59,836 bases of DNA, taken from assembly GCA_017623115.1 (NCBI GenBank), contig JAGAPT010000041.1:1-59836 (forward strand), written 5' to 3'. Below are positions 8,630-18,053 of the stretch, in pieces (positions within the stretch are counted from its first letter, which is position 1; every line of letters starts with the position of its first letter). The notes beneath the pieces are model-generated. The model did no database searches and was not told the origin of the DNA. It saw nothing but the letters and a program-made list of their open reading frames with translations. Source of the DNA: Alistipes sp. (GTDB taxonomy: Bacteria > Bacteroidota > Bacteroidia > Bacteroidales > Rikenellaceae). Both the position numbers and the translations under genes were made by a program.

Positions 8630-10243
8630 TTAAAGGTTACGGAAATTCTTGATGCGATGGAAGGTCATCATATTGGCATCGTGCTGACGAATCGGCAGAC
8701 CACGCTCCTCGGGGCAAGCCGTGCGGCTCACAGCCACAATGTCGTCGCCATCAATCTTCCAGTCTACGTATTGGAATCCGTGGAACCAGGGATCTTTGTC
8801 GTAGACAATCGTTTTATACTGCACCCACGTCTTCAGGTCGTAGGAGTAGCAGAGCACCATCTTGTTACGCGTCAAGCCATAACTTACACCATTGGCATAG
8901 ATACCGCTGTGTGCCTGACCACGCTCGTGTGCCGGATTGGTGATGGTCCAGTAACGCTGGCTCGGTTCATCGTAGATAACCGTAAACTTCTTATTGCCAC
9001 CCGGGAAGGTGATAAAATCCGAATCGGCAATCTTCAACTCATACTTGAATTGACCCGTTCCCGGCTCGATACGTGCCAGGCAAGCGTGGTTGGCCGATTG
9101 CGAGCAGTCGGCACGCAGCAGGTTGTAGAGTTTACCATCAGGGCCTACCACCACATTACCCTCAATCAGTTGGGAAATTCGGTCACCATTGGTCAGTGTC
9201 CAGCCCTCGGTATTGGTGCTGATATTCGTGCGCTCCCAGCTGGCGGGGTCGAGCAGGTCGCTGTCGACCGGAGCCGAAACGGCAAACGGTCGAATCGGAT
9301 CGCCATTCTGCTCCATGGCACGCCAGATGCGACCATCGTAAATCGCCATCGAGCAGGCGGCATGGTGGCACGAACGGTCATTGATAATATAACCGTAACC
9401 CGTAACGGGGTCGGGCGTTGTCCACGTCTTACCATCGTCCTCCGATTTGCAGATGATCAGACGACCGCCCTCGGTGTGGGTACCCATCAGGTAGAGGGCC
9501 CCATTGTGCTCGAACATACGCGTAAAGTTCATCGGCATGGCCGAATCGCTCCACAACGACCAGCTCTCACCGCCATCCGTCGAGCGATAGATATGCGTTG
9601 TACGATTTCCCGTGACATTCGTACACTGTGCCAGATAGCTGCCGTCGGGCAGGATGTGGATATTCACATTGGTCACATGACGCTGCTTGAAACCCTCATC
9701 GGAAATCTTGGCAATCACTACACCCGGAGGCGGAGGAGATACCACACGCATCTTCTTACCAAAGAGAATCGTCGAACAGGTCTGCTCGCCCTCGACATAG
9801 GGCACCTCCACCCACTCGTTAGCCTTGCAACTACGGCTGTGGATGTAGAAGGTCAGATGCCCCGACTTAAACGAGCCGGTCGGCTTGCGCCAGCCATACT
9901 TCGTCAGGTCGGCCATCTCCGAAGCGATATAGACCATGCCGTCGCCACCCATACGGAACGACGCGGGACCACGGTAATCGGCAATGCTGGTTGCATAGAC
10001 CATCTCGCCCTCGAGCAGCGTCTCGGCCTCGGCCGGAATGATGTAACCTGCATGCTGGGGGAAGAGTTCGGCATCGGCAACCAAGGGGCGAATGTCGATT
10101 AGTTCACCGCGCACCTCGATCTCTTCGAATGCCAGCGGGGCTTCGGCGCCACCCTTGTTATCGTCATCGGAGCAACCGATGGCAAACAGAGCAACCACAC
10201 CCGCAAAGAGTATTTTCCAAAGATTTTTCATCGTATTCTTCAT
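8630..10243 (-). CDS. Sialidase-like beta-propeller lipoprotein B (Asp-box)
   Basis: This 537-aa lipoprotein (lipobox LFAIGC, then SDDDNKGG) is a paralogue of the downstream neighbour. They share the head segment EVRGxxIDIR, the propeller and the C-terminal GFQYVDW...RGLPIRQHDANMMTFHRI block. Asp-boxes are STDGGESW and SEDDGKTW. The position of the sialidase FRIP motif reads RHVTNVNIHIL, again without the arginine. As a lipoprotein it is probably on the cell surface, while paralogue A looks soluble. Start could be Met1 or Met5. The gap to the upstream gene is 4 bp. Confidence 0.75.
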   Translation of the reverse strand: MKNTMKNLWKILFAGVVALFAIGCSDDDNKGGAEAPLAFEEIEVRGELIDIRPLVADAELFPQHAGYIIPAEAETLLEGEMVYATSIADYRGPASFRMGGDGMVYIASEMADLTKYGWRKPTGSFKSGHLTFYIHSRSCKANEWVEVPYVEGEQTCSTILFGKKMRVVSPPPPGVVIAKISDEGFKQRHVTNVNIHILPDGSYLAQCTNVTGNRTTHIYRSTDGGESWSLWSDSAMPMNFTRMFEHNGALYLMGTHTEGGRLIICKSEDDGKTWTTPDPVTGYGYIINDRSCHHAACSMAIYDGRIWRAMEQNGDPIRPFAVSAPVDSDLLDPASWERTNISTNTEGWTLTNGDRISQLIEGNVVVGPDGKLYNLLRADCSQSANHACLARIEPGTGQFKYELKIADSDFITFPGGNKKFTVIYDEPSQRYWTITNPAHERGQAHSGIYANGVSYGLTRNKMVLCYSYDLKTWVQYKTIVYDKDPWFHGFQYVDWKIDGDDIVAVSRTACPEERGLPIRQHDANMMTFHRIKNFRNL

Positions 10244-10247
10244 TTAA

Positions 10248-12155
10248 TTATTCGGTTACGGTTACGGTAGCCTCTTTCACTACCTGCTTATCACCGGCGA
10301 GCGTTGTCACTGTACCCACGATGCTAACCTTGTAGGTGCCCGGTGCCTTGAACGTATAGCTCCACGTAGCGGGCGTTTCGGCATCGGCCGTATGTACCAC
10401 AAAGGGTTTGTCTGGGCCTACATTCTTACGCTCGGGCAGCGTCAATTTAGGCAGAATAAACCACGCATCTTTGTCTACCGTCAACTTACTAAAGGCCGCG
10501 CCTATACGGAAGTGATAGGGATAAGCTGTACTTTGATCTTTAACAGGTCTCAAGCTTAGCGTATGGTTATCCGAACTGGTATAACTCGATCCCAACACAA
10601 AGGTCGGAAGCGGGTTGTTTGTACCCTCCTCATTGACAATCTTTACATTCAACTTGTTATTATTCTCAGTCGCAAACTTCTGAATATAAAGCTCCTCCAC
10701 CGAATTCGTATAGAAGGCTTTGACCCAACTATCAAAGAGCATGAAGAAGGTGCGGTTATCCGGCTTCTTTACGTGGTAGAAGAAAGCGACATAGACACTC
10801 TTGCCCTGACCATCAAACCACTCGGTGATATCCACCAAACCGGAATCATCGGGCACAGCCGTTTTAATCGAGTCGTTCGTATGGAGTACGGTCGGCCAGT
10901 TAAACAGGTGTTTCACATCGGTCCACGTAGCAGCCAAAATAGCATCCTCGGTCATCGTACCATCGAAATCGGTCGAGTATTTGATAGTTGCGGTTTCCGG
11001 CTGGGTTCCGTTACACAGCAAGGACCAAAAGTTAATCTTTACCGCAGCATCTTCCATGCGGTCTTTCGTCGCATAGGCATATTCGTGCCCATACTCGCCC
11101 GACCAGAAGTCGACGCTCGTAGCCTTACCCGAGAAGTTCACCGTCAGGGGCTCGCCCACCTTCGTCGTGAGACTCGGAATCTCCGCCTCGAAAGCATCGG
11201 CAGCCACAAAGCCGTCGATGGTCAGTTCATACTCGCGCACATAGTGCTTGTTCGAACGGAAGGTAACACCCTCGGCAATCGATACGGCATGCACCGAGTT
11301 GTCGATGGCCGTCACCTCCAGCAGGAGCGACTTGGCGGCATGCGTACCCGGCAGCACCAGCATATAGAAGCTCGTGTAGCCATCACGCTTCAAGCCAACC
11401 TCCTCGGCAAGATCGAGTTGCAGAGCCGTTGCAACCTCCTCGGTAGCAATCACCGTAGGCGACTGCGTGAGGTCCATCGTAGCCACCGGCGCAGCCACGG
11501 CCACCCCATTGGCCGACAGCGTCAGCGACTTGATAGGCAGCTCGGCCAGCGGGCAGGCCGCATCGGTCTTCAGACGGAACTCCACCACCGAGAAGAGGTT
11601 CGTGAAGTTGAAGCAGATACCGCTGCTCAACGTCGCATTGGGCTCGAAGACCACGGGAGCAGCCGTCAGCACACCATATTTGGCAAGGTGAGCGACCGAA
11701 TTACCCTTGGCCTGCACCTGCGTAGCAGGCAGCGAAATAGGCTGGGCAGCCGCATTGGGCAACGCACCCTCCACAGCCGTAAAGGGATAGTAGGCATAGA
11801 AGGATTGCTGTTTGTTGCCGTTCCAATAGAGGACCTCGCCCTCGTTCGTTGCGGCGAAGGTGCAGTGTGCAGCCTCCTCGGCATTGGGCATCGCCGTGTA
11901 AGATACGTTGCGACCCGTCTGCTGCTCTCCGGCCATGGCGTAGAGACCAATCTGGTCATCCTCTGCCCAGTCGATGTCGAGCAGCCCCTGCTCGGTGGTC
12001 GAAACCGTAGTACGACCGGCCGAGACACCGGCAGCCACGGTGAGAATCGGCTCACCACCGGTCATCTGCGACACCTCGGTCGCAGCATCTTTCGTACAGC
12101 CGGCCAGAAGAAGCGCAGCTGCGATATAGATGAGATTCTTTTTCATGGTTGTCAT
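10248..12155 (-). CDS. Fimbrillin-like plus DUF5017-type surface lipoprotein
   Basis: This 635-aa lipoprotein has the lipobox LLLAGC at residues ~17-22. Residues ~35-325 look like a fimbrillin-like domain (GRTTVSTTEQ, DIDWAEDDQIGLYA, SFYAYYPF). Residues ~335-545 match the DUF5017-type domain of the upstream neighbour: GEPLTVNFSGKA, FWSGEYGHEYAYATKDRM, KYSTDFDGTMTED. A PKD-like tail with two TVTxxx strands ends the protein. The combination and the position downstream of SusD suggest an extended surface glycan-binding protein, as SusE/SusF are for starch. That is inference; no binding residues can be named. Start may be Met1 or Met4 (MKKNLIY). Confidence 0.75.
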   Translation of the reverse strand: MTTMKKNLIYIAAALLLAGCTKDAATEVSQMTGGEPILTVAAGVSAGRTTVSTTEQGLLDIDWAEDDQIGLYAMAGEQQTGRNVSYTAMPNAEEAAHCTFAATNEGEVLYWNGNKQQSFYAYYPFTAVEGALPNAAAQPISLPATQVQAKGNSVAHLAKYGVLTAAPVVFEPNATLSSGICFNFTNLFSVVEFRLKTDAACPLAELPIKSLTLSANGVAVAAPVATMDLTQSPTVIATEEVATALQLDLAEEVGLKRDGYTSFYMLVLPGTHAAKSLLLEVTAIDNSVHAVSIAEGVTFRSNKHYVREYELTIDGFVAADAFEAEIPSLTTKVGEPLTVNFSGKATSVDFWSGEYGHEYAYATKDRMEDAAVKINFWSLLCNGTQPETATIKYSTDFDGTMTEDAILAATWTDVKHLFNWPTVLHTNDSIKTAVPDDSGLVDITEWFDGQGKSVYVAFFYHVKKPDNRTFFMLFDSWVKAFYTNSVEELYIQKFATENNNKLNVKIVNEEGTNNPLPTFVLGSSYTSSDNHTLSLRPVKDQSTAYPYHFRIGAAFSKLTVDKDAWFILPKLTLPERKNVGPDKPFVVHTADAETPATWSYTFKAPGTYKVSIVGTVTTLAGDKQVVKEATVTVTE

Positions 12156-12162
12156 CGGTTAT

Positions 12163-13170
12163 TTAGTTCCACTCTTCCTGCTCGGGCGGGGTAATCGTAC
12201 CCTCATCCTCCACAATCTTGACCTTGAGCTCGACGACACGCTCCTTGCGGTCGTAGACATTGACATTGGCGGCTACGAAGGTTACCGTATACTCGCCCGG
12301 CTCGCTGTAGGCATAGCTGTACGAGGCCATGGCAGGGTTGGCAACACCCTTAATCGGTGTACCGAAGTCAGGGCCATTGTTCAAACTGGCCATCTTGAAG
12401 ATGGGGCCCGAAACAAACCACATCTCACGATCGCAATTTGGATATTGATCCGTGCAAATCATGCGCAGACGTTTACCGTTGTTAGCATTCGCATCGTTGA
12501 GTTTCGTATCGTAAGTACCATCTTCTCGCAGCCAAGTGGGCTCGTTATACACCGTGCGCCAATTCATGTCAACAAGGTCATACATCTCGATTTCGGAAGT
12601 ACCGGTAAGACCATAAACCGTCGGCGAGTAGATCAACCAGTCGGAGCAGCGCTCGGCTTTATTCGCCACACACACATAGTGATAGTTGAAGTAGACCGGA
12701 GTCTGTTCATCGGGAAAGATATCCGAGATATTAGCCATCTCGGAGAAGGTCTCCGAGTCGTTCTTGTTCGCAGGGATAAAGACAAAGCGATCCGAGATAT
12801 CCACCCATGTAGCAGCCTGCACCGCCTCGGCAGTATACTCACCCGAAAAATCGGTCGAATAGGAGAGTGGGCACAGCACTGGATTCGGGCCATGTTTACG
12901 ATTCGACGAGAACGAGTAACCCATATCAACAGGTTGCATACGGTCTTGATCTTTGTAAGCATACTCGTTGCCTATCTCGCCCGAATAGAAGGTAATCATA
13001 TCGGGGTTACCCTGCATGAGGAATTGAACGGGTTGTCCCACCTTGCAGACCACCGACTCGGTCGTCACATCGAAGCTGACCGTATCGACATCCTCGAACT
13101 GCTCGCGGCATGCAGTGAGGCTCATCAGCAACACCACCGTCAGCAGCATATATTTATTGATTGTTTTCAT
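12163..13170 (-). CDS. DUF5017-type surface lipoprotein
   Basis: This 335-aa lipoprotein (lipobox LMSLTAC) has a DUF5017-like architecture. It runs VGQPVQFLMQGN, FYSGEIGNEYAYKDQDRM and LSYSTDFSGEYT, then a PKD-like C-terminal strand set (YSEPGEYTVTFVAAN). It follows susD by 22 bp, the usual slot of an outer-membrane glycan-binding partner of SusD. The downstream gene contains a diverged copy of the same domain fused behind a fimbrillin-like domain. Substrate unknown. Confidence 0.8.
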   Translation of the reverse strand: MKTINKYMLLTVVLLMSLTACREQFEDVDTVSFDVTTESVVCKVGQPVQFLMQGNPDMITFYSGEIGNEYAYKDQDRMQPVDMGYSFSSNRKHGPNPVLCPLSYSTDFSGEYTAEAVQAATWVDISDRFVFIPANKNDSETFSEMANISDIFPDEQTPVYFNYHYVCVANKAERCSDWLIYSPTVYGLTGTSEIEMYDLVDMNWRTVYNEPTWLREDGTYDTKLNDANANNGKRLRMICTDQYPNCDREMWFVSGPIFKMASLNNGPDFGTPIKGVANPAMASYSYAYSEPGEYTVTFVAANVNVYDRKERVVELKVKIVEDEGTITPPEQEEWN

Positions 13171-13192
13171 AATCTCTCTTGTTTTGAATGGT

Positions 13193-14836
13193 TTACCAGC
13201 CTGTGTTCTGTACCAACTTACGGTTTACACCCATCTCGAAGGTCGGAATCGGCCACAACTCATCTCGCGTTTCCGTATTATTGTAGTAACGACGAGCGTT
13301 GTGGTAATAAGACGACGTATAGGTATCGGGGATGGTGGCTGCAAGGTTCTTCATATACTTCATGCGTTGTGCGAACTCGCCCCAACGAACGATATCGTCC
13401 TTGCGCAACAACTCGTAACCGAGCTCACGGGCACGCTCATCCTTCAGCTCCTCGAAGAGCTCACTCTTCGACATCGAAGGCAGGTCGACCGTCTCGTCGG
13501 GTGTCAAGATATCCTTACCATAACCACGACGGCGCACTTGGTTGATATACTCACGCGCCTGAGCCAGATCCTCCGCACTGTTGTTCGTCACATCGGCAAC
13601 CACCGCCTCGGCCCACATGAGTAGCACATCCGAGTAGCGCAGTACCGGGAAGTTAATCGGCGTGTAGTTGGTCGAGCGGGGACGCAACACCTCACACTCG
13701 CGGCGGAACTTACCGCAATAGCGCATCCAATTATTGGCTGCCGGCTTCTTGTAGTCGGGATAGGTCGCATAATCGACCGAATATTCGTAAGGCGAAATGG
13801 TCCAGTCACGACGCAAATCGGTGCTCTCGAAAAGACCATAATAATAAGGCGTAGCACGGATAGCTCCAATCGACGTACCATAGGTATCCATCAGCGTCAT
13901 GCCATTGGGCAAGATGACTGTACGGTTGTTCGTGCTGTTATTGGCAATACCATTGTCACGCCCCACACGACCGGCCGTCGTATCATAGGTACCCTCGTTA
14001 TTGCCGTAGAACTCCACCTCGAAGAGGCTCTCCTGCGGGTAGTAACGATCCTGGATATAGCAGAGGAAGAGCTCCTCATAGGAGGGGTGCAGCGCATGGT
14101 ACTGCGTGTCGATAACCTTCTGGGCATAGCCCTTGGCCTTGGCATACATACCCGGCTCATAGAGCGGATAACCGGCCATGTTCAGTGCCACACGGGCCAG
14201 CATACCCCAAGCCGTCGACTGGCTTACACGACCCGGGGCCTCGAGCGACTCGGCTGTTCCCAGGTGCTCGACAGCAGCCTCCATATCGGCAATCACAGCC
14301 AAATAGGCATCACGCGGATCGGCCTGCGCAATCTGCACCGACTCGACATTGCCATCCGGAGCCGTATGAAGCATGAGCGGAATGTTACGGAAGCGTATCA
14401 GCAGCATGAAGTGGTAGAAACCACGCAGGAACTGCGCCTGGGCATAGATATTATCGCGCGTCTCCTTCTCCAGTTTGGCCTGGTCGATGCGCTCCATCAA
14501 CATATTGGCTCGGTTGATACCCTCGTAGAAGTAACGCCAATATTTCTGTACCTTCGGATCACTGGGCTGTGTATCGTAGTCGCCCACCGTGTTGTAGTCC
14601 GAAGAGTAACTCTCATAGCCGATGTCGGCCGTCAGACCCATACGGGCCAGCATCTCACCACCATAGAGCTGGGTGTTGGCCATCACGGCATAGACACCGT
14701 TCAAAGCAAACTCCACCTCCTCCTGGGTCGAATAAAAATCGTCGGGCGTATGCGTATCCATGGGTTCGGTTTCGAGCAACGAACACGAACTACCCAACAG
14801 CATCACACCGAGTAAAAGGAAAATATAGTGTTTCAT
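13193..14836 (-). CDS. SusD/RagB family nutrient-binding outer-membrane lipoprotein
   Basis: This 547-aa protein has a lipoprotein signal ending LLGSSC. It shows the SusD N-terminal TPR-like region (DDFYSTQEEVEFALNGVYA, then a WRYFYEGINRANMLMERI helix) and the C-terminal SusD domain (FPVLRYSDVLLMWAEAV, AREYINQVRRRGYG, LFEELKDERARELGYE). SusD proteins cap the SusC channel and bind the glycan at the cell surface. The gene follows susC by 19 bp, as is typical. The sequence gives no indication of sugar specificity. Confidence 0.95.
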   Translation of the reverse strand: MKHYIFLLLGVMLLGSSCSLLETEPMDTHTPDDFYSTQEEVEFALNGVYAVMANTQLYGGEMLARMGLTADIGYESYSSDYNTVGDYDTQPSDPKVQKYWRYFYEGINRANMLMERIDQAKLEKETRDNIYAQAQFLRGFYHFMLLIRFRNIPLMLHTAPDGNVESVQIAQADPRDAYLAVIADMEAAVEHLGTAESLEAPGRVSQSTAWGMLARVALNMAGYPLYEPGMYAKAKGYAQKVIDTQYHALHPSYEELFLCYIQDRYYPQESLFEVEFYGNNEGTYDTTAGRVGRDNGIANNSTNNRTVILPNGMTLMDTYGTSIGAIRATPYYYGLFESTDLRRDWTISPYEYSVDYATYPDYKKPAANNWMRYCGKFRRECEVLRPRSTNYTPINFPVLRYSDVLLMWAEAVVADVTNNSAEDLAQAREYINQVRRRGYGKDILTPDETVDLPSMSKSELFEELKDERARELGYELLRKDDIVRWGEFAQRMKYMKNLAATIPDTYTSSYYHNARRYYNNTETRDELWPIPTFEMGVNRKLVQNTGW

Positions 14837-14855
14837 AGTTGTAGCATCGTTTAGG

Positions 14856-17800
14856 TTAGAAGACCAATTTCAGACCAGCCGTATAGACCTTATTGCGCGC
14901 ATAGGCCGAATAGTCGAAGCCCGGCGTAAGGGCCGAATTGCGCACCGAAACCTCGGGATCGAGACCCGAATAGTCGGTCCACGTAAAGAGGTTCTGGGCT
15001 GAAAGCGTAAATTGCACCGTGCGCATGTGGAGTTTGCGAGCCACCTTACGTGGTAGCGTGTAGCTCAACGACAAGGTCTTCAGACGCAGGAACGATGCAT
15101 CCTCAATCGTGCGCGACGAGTAGACACCCTTCGGGCCCTGACCGCCTACACGGAAGTTCTGGCTGTCGGTGTTCTGCGGGGTCCAGTGGTCAGCATAGCT
15201 GGCAAACTGGTTGATGCTCTTGCTGGCATAGTTACCCTCGAACATGATACGGTTGGCATTCATCACGTCGTAGCCATAACGCCACTGGAAGAAGACGCCC
15301 AACGAAAGACCCTTATAGGTAAAGGTGTTATTGAAACCACCCTCGTGCAACGGCTCGCAACGACCAATGACCACCATATCGAGGTCATTGACCAGACCGT
15401 CGCCATTCTGATCGACATACTTGATATCACCGGGCTGAATCTCCTCGCGTGCATGGCCGTTGCTCGGCACACCCTTTTTGAGGACATAGTTGCCCAACGC
15501 ATCGATATCGAAGTCATCATAGCCATAGACACCGTCCCATGCCACACCATAGAATTGGGCAACGGGCTGGCCGACCTTAGCCATATAAAGATAGGTAGCG
15601 TTGAAGTCTGCCGTGAACGAAGTGGTCGACAAGAGGGTCTCCTCGCCCTCCGACAAGGCAAGCACCTTGCTACGGTTGAAGGAGATGTTGAAATCCGATG
15701 TCCACTCGAAATCCTTCGTGCGGATATTGACCGTGCTGAGCGAGAACTCTAAACCACGGTTGCGCACCTTACCAATATTCTTATAAACCGAAGGGTAACC
15801 CGAGTTGGTCGGCAGGTTGGCATTCAGCAACAGGTCGCGCGTCGTCTTCTGATACCAGTCGACCGTGAGGCTCACGCGGTTCTTGAAGAGGCGGATATCC
15901 GTACCGATGTCAATCTGCTCGGTGGTCTCCCACTTCAAATCGCGGTTACCCAGCGTCGACGGTGCTGCCACGTAACCCGGCTGAATGTTGCCAAACGAGT
16001 AGTAGTCCGACAAGTCGATGGTAGCCCACGAAGCGTAGTCGCTGACACGGTTGTTACCCGTCATACCGTAGCTGGCACGAATCTTCCAATCGTTGATGAA
16101 GCGTACGTTGCGCAGGAATTTCTCCTCACCCACACGCCATGCAAAAGCGGCCGAGGGGAAGTAACCCCAGCGGTTGTTCTCGCTGAACTTCGACGAACCG
16201 TCGGCACGGAACGACATGGTCAGCATATAGCGCGACAAGAAGCTGTAATTGACACGACCGAGCCACGACATCAGATAGCTGTCCGACGTCGACGAGGTCA
16301 TCGAGTGGTTTACACCATTGTCGATACCATTCATGCCATGCTCCTCGACCGGCACATGGTAGGCCGAGAAACCATAGGTCTCACGCTCCTTACCCTCAAC
16401 CGTGAAACCGAGCACTGCATCCAACTTGTGGCGACCATTACCCCAATTCTTGTTGTAGTTGAGCGTATTCTCGTTCATCCACGTAATATCCGTGCGGTCG
16501 GAAACCGAACCGTGAACACCCTTGACATTGTTGATGTTCGGATAACCGGCATAGGTCTTCGAGTTGTTGAACTGCGTGTTGAGCGTCTGGCGCGTCGTAT
16601 AACCACCACGCATGGTCAGTTTCAACCCCTTCATGAGCGTATAGTCGAAACGAAGCGTCGACATGAAGGTGCGACGGCGGCTCTCCTTATGCTCGTTCTT
16701 CACCGAGATAATCGGGTTCATCGTAGCCGAAGCCGAGCCATCGAACACGTCGTCGAAGAGTTCCTCCTCGATATCGGCTGCGGGGTTGGTATTCACCGGA
16801 CGATAAGCCCATGTACGATACATCAGATACGAAGCATAGGCGTTGCTCGAAGCCTGTGCCTCCGATGCGGTTTGACCATAGGTCTTATCCGAGGTGTAGC
16901 TCACCTGCACCTGCACACGAGCCTTCTTGTTCAGCTGCTGGGTGAGCGAGAAACGACCCTGATACTTCTGGTAGCCCGAGTTCAGAATCACACCCTCTTG
17001 GTCTGCAACCGAAATCGAGGCTGCATACTTCGTCTGCTTCGTACCGCCCGTCAGCGAGACGTTGTGCATCTGAATGGGGGCATTGCGGAAGAGTTTATCC
17101 TGCCAACTGATACCCTCACCCATCGCCTTGTAGTCCTCCATCGTGCGACCCGGGATGTTGAGGTATTTGTCCGCATTGGCACTGCTGCGCTCGATTTGGT
17201 ACTCGACAAATTGCGCAGCATTCATCATATCCATCGTATTGGCCACCTGTTGGAAACCATAATTACCGTTGTAGGTAATCGTAGCTTTACCCTCTTGGCC
17301 CTTCTTCGTCTCGATGATGATGACACCATTGGCACCACGAGCACCATAGATGGCCGTGGCCGAAGCATCTTTCAAAATCGTGAACGACTCAATATCATTC
17401 GAGTTGATAGCCGAGGCGGAGAAATCCTCCATCGGGAAACCGTCGACTACATAGAGAGGCGAGTTGCTCTGAGTCAACGAGTTGGCACCGCGAATCACGA
17501 TATCCATCTCTTGACCCGGCTGACCATCGGCCGACGAAATCTGGACACCGGCCACACGACCGGCCAGTGACTCCTCGAAGTTCACTACGGGGGCCTTCAA
17601 CGCATCTTCAATCTTGACCATGCTGACCGTACCCGTAATATCCTTCTTGGCCTGCGTACCGTAACCGACCTCGATGACAACCTCATCGATGGCACTGGCT
17701 TCGTCTTGCAGGTTTACGGTGAGCGACGTGCGCTGTCCGATGACAATCTCCTGTTCGGCATAGCCCAACATCGAGAAGACGAGCGCATCGCTCTGTTTGG

Positions 17801-18017
17801 CGCGAATGGTAAAACTACCATCAGCCGTGGTGGTGGCACCACGCGTGGTACCCTTCACCAACACAACGGCACCGGCCAGGGGTTGGTTCCCCGAATCGAG
17901 AACCTTACCCGTAACCGTAACCGTTGTATTCTGTGCCCGGGCATCAGTCAAATACCCCCCCCCTAAAAATAGGAGGAATGCACTGATAAACAGCATTTTA
18001 GAAAATAGACTTTTCAT
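14856..18017 (-). CDS. SusC/RagA family TonB-dependent outer-membrane transporter
   Basis: This 1053-aa protein has a signal peptide, an N-terminal carboxypeptidase-like beta-sandwich (VTVTGKVLDSGNQPLAGAVV), a TonB-box-like EVVIEVGYGTQ, a plug domain (RGANSL, LYVVDGFP, DASATAIYGARGANGVI) and a beta-barrel ending in a terminal aromatic (AGLKLVF). It imports oligosaccharides with the SusD encoded next to it. A run of nine G in codons ~19-21 of the signal peptide (17955-17963) makes LGGGY and could shift the frame by slippage. The leader just before the start contains AACCAAATCCATT, as for the aldolase gene. Confidence 0.97.
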   Translation of the reverse strand: MKSLFSKMLFISAFLLFLGGGYLTDARAQNTTVTVTGKVLDSGNQPLAGAVVLVKGTTRGATTTADGSFTIRAKQSDALVFSMLGYAEQEIVIGQRTSLTVNLQDEASAIDEVVIEVGYGTQAKKDITGTVSMVKIEDALKAPVVNFEESLAGRVAGVQISSADGQPGQEMDIVIRGANSLTQSNSPLYVVDGFPMEDFSASAINSNDIESFTILKDASATAIYGARGANGVIIIETKKGQEGKATITYNGNYGFQQVANTMDMMNAAQFVEYQIERSSANADKYLNIPGRTMEDYKAMGEGISWQDKLFRNAPIQMHNVSLTGGTKQTKYAASISVADQEGVILNSGYQKYQGRFSLTQQLNKKARVQVQVSYTSDKTYGQTASEAQASSNAYASYLMYRTWAYRPVNTNPAADIEEELFDDVFDGSASATMNPIISVKNEHKESRRRTFMSTLRFDYTLMKGLKLTMRGGYTTRQTLNTQFNNSKTYAGYPNINNVKGVHGSVSDRTDITWMNENTLNYNKNWGNGRHKLDAVLGFTVEGKERETYGFSAYHVPVEEHGMNGIDNGVNHSMTSSTSDSYLMSWLGRVNYSFLSRYMLTMSFRADGSSKFSENNRWGYFPSAAFAWRVGEEKFLRNVRFINDWKIRASYGMTGNNRVSDYASWATIDLSDYYSFGNIQPGYVAAPSTLGNRDLKWETTEQIDIGTDIRLFKNRVSLTVDWYQKTTRDLLLNANLPTNSGYPSVYKNIGKVRNRGLEFSLSTVNIRTKDFEWTSDFNISFNRSKVLALSEGEETLLSTTSFTADFNATYLYMAKVGQPVAQFYGVAWDGVYGYDDFDIDALGNYVLKKGVPSNGHAREEIQPGDIKYVDQNGDGLVNDLDMVVIGRCEPLHEGGFNNTFTYKGLSLGVFFQWRYGYDVMNANRIMFEGNYASKSINQFASYADHWTPQNTDSQNFRVGGQGPKGVYSSRTIEDASFLRLKTLSLSYTLPRKVARKLHMRTVQFTLSAQNLFTWTDYSGLDPEVSVRNSALTPGFDYSAYARNKVYTAGLKLVF
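17955..17963. repeat. 9-bp G/C homopolymer tract in the susC signal-peptide codons
   Basis: Nine C on the plus strand (nine G in the coding sense) encode Gly-Gly-Gly of the SusC signal peptide. A one-base change would frameshift the gene about 60 bp after its start, so it is a candidate phase-variation site. Confidence 0.9.
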
Positions 18018-18053
18018 GACTATAATGGATTTGGTTAGTAGACGTCACACGCT

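Noticed and set aside
7008-10243. Calling these two genes sialidases (NanH/GH33)
   Set aside because: Asp-boxes alone are not specific and the FRIP arginine is missing in both.
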